From Pyronema omphalodes (taxonomy: Eukaryota > Ascomycota > Pezizomycetes > Pezizales > Pyronemataceae), in assembly GCA_024516155.1 (NCBI GenBank), contig JAJJXM010000024.1, positions 186,001 through 250,000 on the forward strand: a stretch of 64,000 nt of DNA. The letters run 5' to 3'. Positions 59,563 to 64,000 of this stretch are shown in pieces. A program made the position numbers and the translations under genes. The first letter of the stretch is position 1. Every line of letters begins with the position of its first letter. The notes beneath the pieces were generated by a model that saw nothing but the letters and a program-made list of their open reading frames with translations, was not told the DNA's origin and ran no database searches.

Positions 59563-61858
59563 TATAGATAAAAACTCGAGGCAGCCTGGAGAAAAAAGAG
59601 GAGCTGAGTGGGAGGGTGTCGGGTACTTTCAGAATCTTTCCTAGCTGCACGTGTTTCTGATCGTCTTATATCTCGTCCTATATCTCGTCCTGTCTCGCAT
59701 TAAATGCTTCCTCATTCTCATTCTTCTGGGCATTGAAGATATTCATATGATAATAGGATGGTAATCAGCAAGGAAGACTGAAGCCGGGGTTGATAGGAGG
59801 AAGTGTTTTTTCTTTTTTTCTTGATTAATGCTTTGCTGACAAAGGTATTATTTCTTGTTGTGGGCCCAACAGTACTTTGGTGCTTTGCCTGGGTCTTTCA
59901 TTTTCGATGATGTCTATGATGATTTTTCTGTTATTCATTTTCTTTACTTTTTGCAGCTCAAAGTTACATCGTGATAACAAATGTGTGAAGTGATATGTTG
60001 TGAATGCAGGGTCAGCAAAGCCACCACGATGAATCGTCGATTGACCAACCCAGCCCTGCCTAATACAAAATGAATTGAATAATCACGGAAATATACTATC
60101 CTGAATTGGCCACGGCGGTTTCTCTTTCCTTATACAGGCCTTTACGTTGCTTAGAATCATGTCTTGGCACAAGCGCAATGGTGTCGGGGCAGTGGGAAAA
60201 ACACAGATACCACTAAGGCAACACAATGTAGGTCGAAAAACTATGTTCTCCGCATTGAGACTGGGTGGAACCAACGGTTCGATGAGAGAAACTGAATATG
60301 CATTTTCACGTGAAATGCCGTACTTATTACACTATCATAGGCCTATGGACCATCGACAGCAATCGATTTTCCGCTTTAGTACTCGCAAAGGGCTCCAATC
60401 CCTCAGCTTTTTACCCGAGGAACGACAGATTTTTGTTTATATGATATTCCTTTTTTGTAAAATGGTGGGGCTAACTAGTCTAATAAACCTGCCAAGCCCC
60501 ACGATGTGGATTCAAGAAACATTCAACATGGCCACGTACTTTGAAAATTTCAGTTAGTAGTAATTTTCTTGCCTTATATCTCTATTTCTGTTGAAGATAC
60601 ACATTATGCCTCTGAGGATGCCGTTAACTACTGTTTACTGTGTGATATATTTTATCTCAAGTGATCTTGTCGCTCGCTTTACTGCAGGGCAGTGACGATG
60701 GGGCATGTTTCCTCCTGTACAACAGCCTTTCCGTTTACGGTAAGCGCGCCCGCCCCACTCCACACAAGCTCGTTGCGCGTTTCCCCGCACCGCCCACGAC
60801 ACAGCAAACACAGGGCATGTCGATAGCTCTCAAACGAAAAGCCGTAGCCAGCGTTGAATACACATAACCTGCACCGGCCGCCAAATTATCGAATACACTC
60901 GCTGCCCGTCCATTACTACATACCAACTCCATAAACCCGCGGGCGCAGTGCACACCGTGCCACAGATGGATGGGTATAGGCATTCGAATGCTTGAGCCCC
61001 GCGTGGTAATGCGGCCTCCAGAATTTTCACAGACTACAAACCGTGGAGACTGCAGTCAACGAAGACGTCGGCTGCGAAGACCACGGTGAGGACTACGGCA
61101 AAGGGACTGCTATTCATCTCGGCTTCCGGTTTTCTCCGACGATGAACTACGAGACGTAATTCCAACACTGCAGGTTTTGCTCCACGGGGCCTAATATCTG
61201 CTACACATATCTACCAAAATACTCGGAGCGGAGGCTGGTGAAGACGAGGTGAATCTGACCATGAAGGTTGGGGTGGTAATTAGCGTGGCCGAGAGTTAGC
61301 TGCAGCTACAGGAAGTAACGATCATGAATACGGAGGTAGGAGTTAAAAGTCGGCGGAGTTGAATGAGGATTATGGATTGGTTATGCTAATAACTCACCAC
61401 AGAAGAGGCTCAACCTCATTTGCATATTGCATTCTCATGTACGAAGCTGAATTCGCATATTGGCTCTGATCATATGGCTCATCTCGCAGTATTTCGAATC
61501 AAAAATTGAAAATTGAAAACTCAAATAGACAAATAAGACAGGGTTTCATTATACAAGAAAAGGAGAATAAACAACTAAAGTAATAAATAAAGCATCAAAT
61601 GTTCGCTACACCCATGATAAGAAATAATTCCTTCCTCGGGTATGAACTGGCGGACCAGAATTCGACGGCCTTCCACAAATCCTCACTTGGTCCTTGCCAG
61701 TTGCCACCCGTATCACCATAACACCACATGTAGCGAGAAATGTTCAAAAAATGTCCACGAGACTCCCAGACGTTCAACCCATGAATATGAACTTAATTTG
61801 TGATATCATCAACTATTGCTATCCGGCTCAACTTTATCCGACCAAATGGAGTTTAGCA
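59563..61858. other. intergenic region with a possible NB-ARC P-loop relic
   Basis: About 2.3 kb without a supported gene. Near 60180-60212 the plus strand reads GVGAVGKTQIP, resembling the P-loop of NB-ARC proteins (GLGGVGKTQIA), inside a 136-codon frame (60147-60557) that otherwise does not resemble the domain. From 60700 to 61100 the base composition becomes more G/C-rich, with frames on the minus strand that I do not recognise. Confidence 0.35.
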
Positions 61859-63128
61859 TCAAAACTTGGCTCCGGCTTCGCGGAGTAGCTGCACAATTGT
61901 CTCTCTGTATTTTCCAGATGCCGATGACAATGCAGAAGAGTCAAATATATCCGTCGAATGGATGTCGATACCGTCTGTCTGAAGGAGCAACTTCACAACT
62001 GAAACCTGGCCATCTTGCGATGCATGTGTCAATGCAGTCGTGCCAATATTGTCAGCCCGATTTAGGTCGATACCGTCTTCCTGGAGGAACAGCTTCACAA
62101 CTGAATCGTGGCCCTGTCCGCATGCCCATGACAGTGGGGTCCGGCTAGCTGCATCTGCTAGGTTGATGTCGACGCCCTTCTTTAACAGGATACGCACTAT
62201 TGACTCATTTCCAACATAACACGCCTGTAACAACATTGTACTACCGCCCAACTTGGTGTCACAATCAATTATCTGGCCCGGCCCCTCCAGTAGAGTAGTG
62301 AAAACCTTATCCAAACCACAGCTGATGGCAAACTGCAAGCGAAGATGGATGTGGTTTGCAAGTATGTATTCATGTTCGTCAGCGTTGTTTTCCAAGTGCG
62401 ATTCATAGAAATGCGATAGAAATTTCGAACGCAATCCTGTGGAAATACAATTGAGATTTATTCTGTCTGGAAAGAATTCATGGATCATATCCGTTGAGCA
62501 GTGACTGTCGTCTCGCAGGTGGTATCCGAAGTTGCTGGTGGCATAATCGAGAAAACAGAACCTAGCCAAACGGCTCACCTTGACATCGTCGTCAACTTTA
62601 GGTTGTGTAGCATCCATATACGGTTTATCGTCGTTGAAGCGTGTGTACTGCAAGCATGTAAATGCCATTTCAGTATGACCATTGGGGAATATTTTGCCGT
62701 CCTCATGTAATTGCGTCATGTAATCATGCAGCGATTTATGGAGGAGTCGGACAGTGGATGTCTCTTGGTCGATGATGATCAGGCCGAGGCACCAGTCGAT
62801 GAGGGATTCCTCCGATGGAAGGTTGTCCCAGTCTAGTGTCTCATCGTATGCGAGCGGCAGATTTCCAGGTCGAATTTGGCTTGGATCAATTTCAACTGAT
62901 AGGGCATGGCGTAACTCGCTGACGGTCAATGGGCGCCGGGCGAGAAATACCCACTTGAGAACTTCCATGGCTTGTTTGGATCTTGCGGATTGTTGGTTCT
63001 TGATCCTGCCGATTGTGCTTTCGAACGCCGTTTCAAGTTTGACAGGCATGGTGGAAAGTGCTTTACGTCTTTTGCTGATAGTTGTCTGGTCCAATACGGT
63101 TTGTACCTGGAGCATCGGAAGTAGAAAC
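61859..63128 (-). CDS. 3' exon of an NLR-like gene: post-NACHT region and ankyrin repeats (5' part missing)
   Basis: One long exon of ~422 codons on the minus strand, with an acceptor (TTCAG) at 63129 and a CTAACGATGAC branch site upstream. It matches the last exon of the gene at 1597 almost end to end: RFLLPMLQVQTVLDQTTISK, then LPSEESLIDWCLGLIIID, LLHKSLHDYM, FFPDRINLNCISTGLRSKF and about four ankyrin repeats, with no stop before GAGAKF. The NACHT and N-terminal exons should lie to the right, but from about 63179 the sequence is a LINE in the opposite orientation, about 50 bp into the intron. Either the LINE sits in the intron of a gene that continues beyond the window, or the gene is truncated. 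The internal ATG at 63115 is unlikely to be the natural start. No lesion is seen in the exon. Confidence 0.75.
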
Positions 63129-63178
63129 CTGAATTGGAGTCATCGTTAGCTATCACGTCACACACTATCACAGGTTAA

Positions 63179-64000
63179 TCCTCCACATCCATGGAATGGA
63201 TCTGTGATCCGGAACGCTGTGGCAACGCAGGTCCCCCAGGACGCGGTTTCCTCCGAGTGACCCAAGAACTGGTCTCCGATTCGATCCACGGTCAGAGCAA
63301 CTCCAAGGCTCCGGGTGGTGACGGGTTAGGAGTACCTATTATCAAGGCGCTCATGCGATGGGACCCTGAACGGGTGACTTCCATTGTCTACCACTGCGTG
63401 CGGCTAGGATTCCACCCAACCGACTGGAAAACTGCCAAAGGAGTCTGTATCCCCAAACCGGGAAAGACTTCTTATCGCAAAGCAAAGAGTTTCCGCATCA
63501 TCTCTCTTTTGAGCTGTCTGGGAAAGTTAGTTGAAAAGGTCGTCGCCACCCTCATCGCGGAGGAAGCTGAAAGGCTGCACGCTTTTCACGCGGGGCAATT
63601 TGGTGGGAGAAGAGGTCGCTCCGCCGTCGACGCCGCGGCAGTCTTAATTGAAACGCTGGAATTCGCTTGGGAAAAGCAGAAACTCGCGGGAGCTCCTTGG
63701 GAAAAGCAGAAACTCGCGGGAGCTCTTATGATGGACGTTAAAGGGGCCTTTCCCACTGTCAATCGAGACTGCCTCATGCGGAAAATGCGGCGAGCAGGCA
63801 TGGATGAATGCTATGTGCGGTGGGTGTCTTCGTTTATGAGTGATCGAAGAGTCGAGATATCATTAGGTGGTGAATCAGGTACACCCATCGAAACGAACAC
63901 CGGCCTCCCCCAAGGATCCCCCGTGTCCCCAGTCCTTTTCTTAATCTACATAGCCGATCTCGCCGATTATGTGGAATCCAGAGTCCCCGACGTAACAGGT
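63179..64000 (+). mobile_element. non-LTR (LINE, Tad/I-like) retrotransposon, 5'-truncated, continues off the window
   Basis: One open frame runs from at least 63191 to the window end. It shows the order of a LINE reverse transcriptase: SNSKAPGGDGLG, a DWK.AK..CIPKPGK stretch, FRIISLLSCLGKLVEKVVA, FGGRRGRSAVDA, MMDVKGAFPTVNRD (first catalytic Asp), and GLPQGSPVSPVLFLIYIADL. The YxDD motif would lie beyond the window. The endonuclease and ORF1 are absent on the left, so this copy starts inside the reverse transcriptase. It abuts the intron of the minus-strand NLR exon near 63179; target-site duplications cannot be judged with one end only. Confidence 0.85.
63666..63725 (+). repeat. 30-bp in-frame tandem duplication within the reverse transcriptase
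   Basis: The 30-base unit beginning CTTGGGAAAAGCAGAAACTC is present twice head to tail with no differences seen between the copies. It adds ten residues (WEKQKLAGAP, then WEKQKLAGAL) just before the MMDVKGAF catalytic block. The frame is kept. Confidence 0.9.

Overview
This is nuclear DNA from a filamentous ascomycete (Pezizomycotina). Three things point there. Genes are broken by short GT-AG introns of 45-116 bp (one of 188 bp) with CTAAC-like branch sites. The gene families are fungal: HeLo-like/NACHT/ankyrin STAND proteins, a fungal-type P450, D-serine dehydratase and a Tad-like LINE. Intergenic DNA is full of long simple repeats. I could not fix the genus. Most exon joins below were worked out by hand from frame continuity and splice signals and have no transcript support.

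Layout. 0-5 kb: a (TTC)n microsatellite, then an apparently intact NLR-like gene (1597-4787). 5.6-14.3 kb, all on the minus strand: a small two-exon membrane protein, a disordered five-exon protein built from a duplicated two-exon module, and a large AAA+ ATPase. 14.3-21.7 kb: a repeat-rich gene desert. 21.75-23.1 kb: D-serine dehydratase. 23.1-30.1 kb: a second desert. 30.1-36.6 kb: two small membrane-protein genes (one with an in-frame TAG) and two coiled-coil proteins. 40.7-43.7 kb: an uncharacterised two-exon gene and a complete cytochrome P450. 46.4-51.6 kb: a possible orphan ORF with its own TATA box and three lineage-specific genes. 51.9-63.2 kb: a cluster of NLR-related sequences in every state of preservation. 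63.2-64 kb: a LINE reverse transcriptase running off the window.

The NLR material is the most interesting part. The left gene (HeLo-like, NACHT, ankyrin) and the gene at 56776-59562 (HeLo-like, alpha/beta hydrolase, ankyrin, no NACHT) share their promoter region, an upstream 18-bp tandem repeat, first exon, first intron and C-terminal repeats, but differ in the central module. Two decayed copies lie tail to tail between 52.6 and 56.3 kb, and one of them (52.6-54.8 kb) still shows both the hydrolase leader and the post-NACHT region. A third copy (61859-63128, minus) keeps a full post-NACHT/ankyrin exon but is cut off upstream by the LINE. Together they look like a birth-and-death family of self/non-self recognition genes exchanging effector and repeat modules. 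This is inference from architecture, not a demonstrated function.

Elsewhere, the P450 (plausibly terpenoid-type) and the D-serine dehydratase are the only genes with a predictable reaction. No tRNA, rRNA or CRISPR array was seen.
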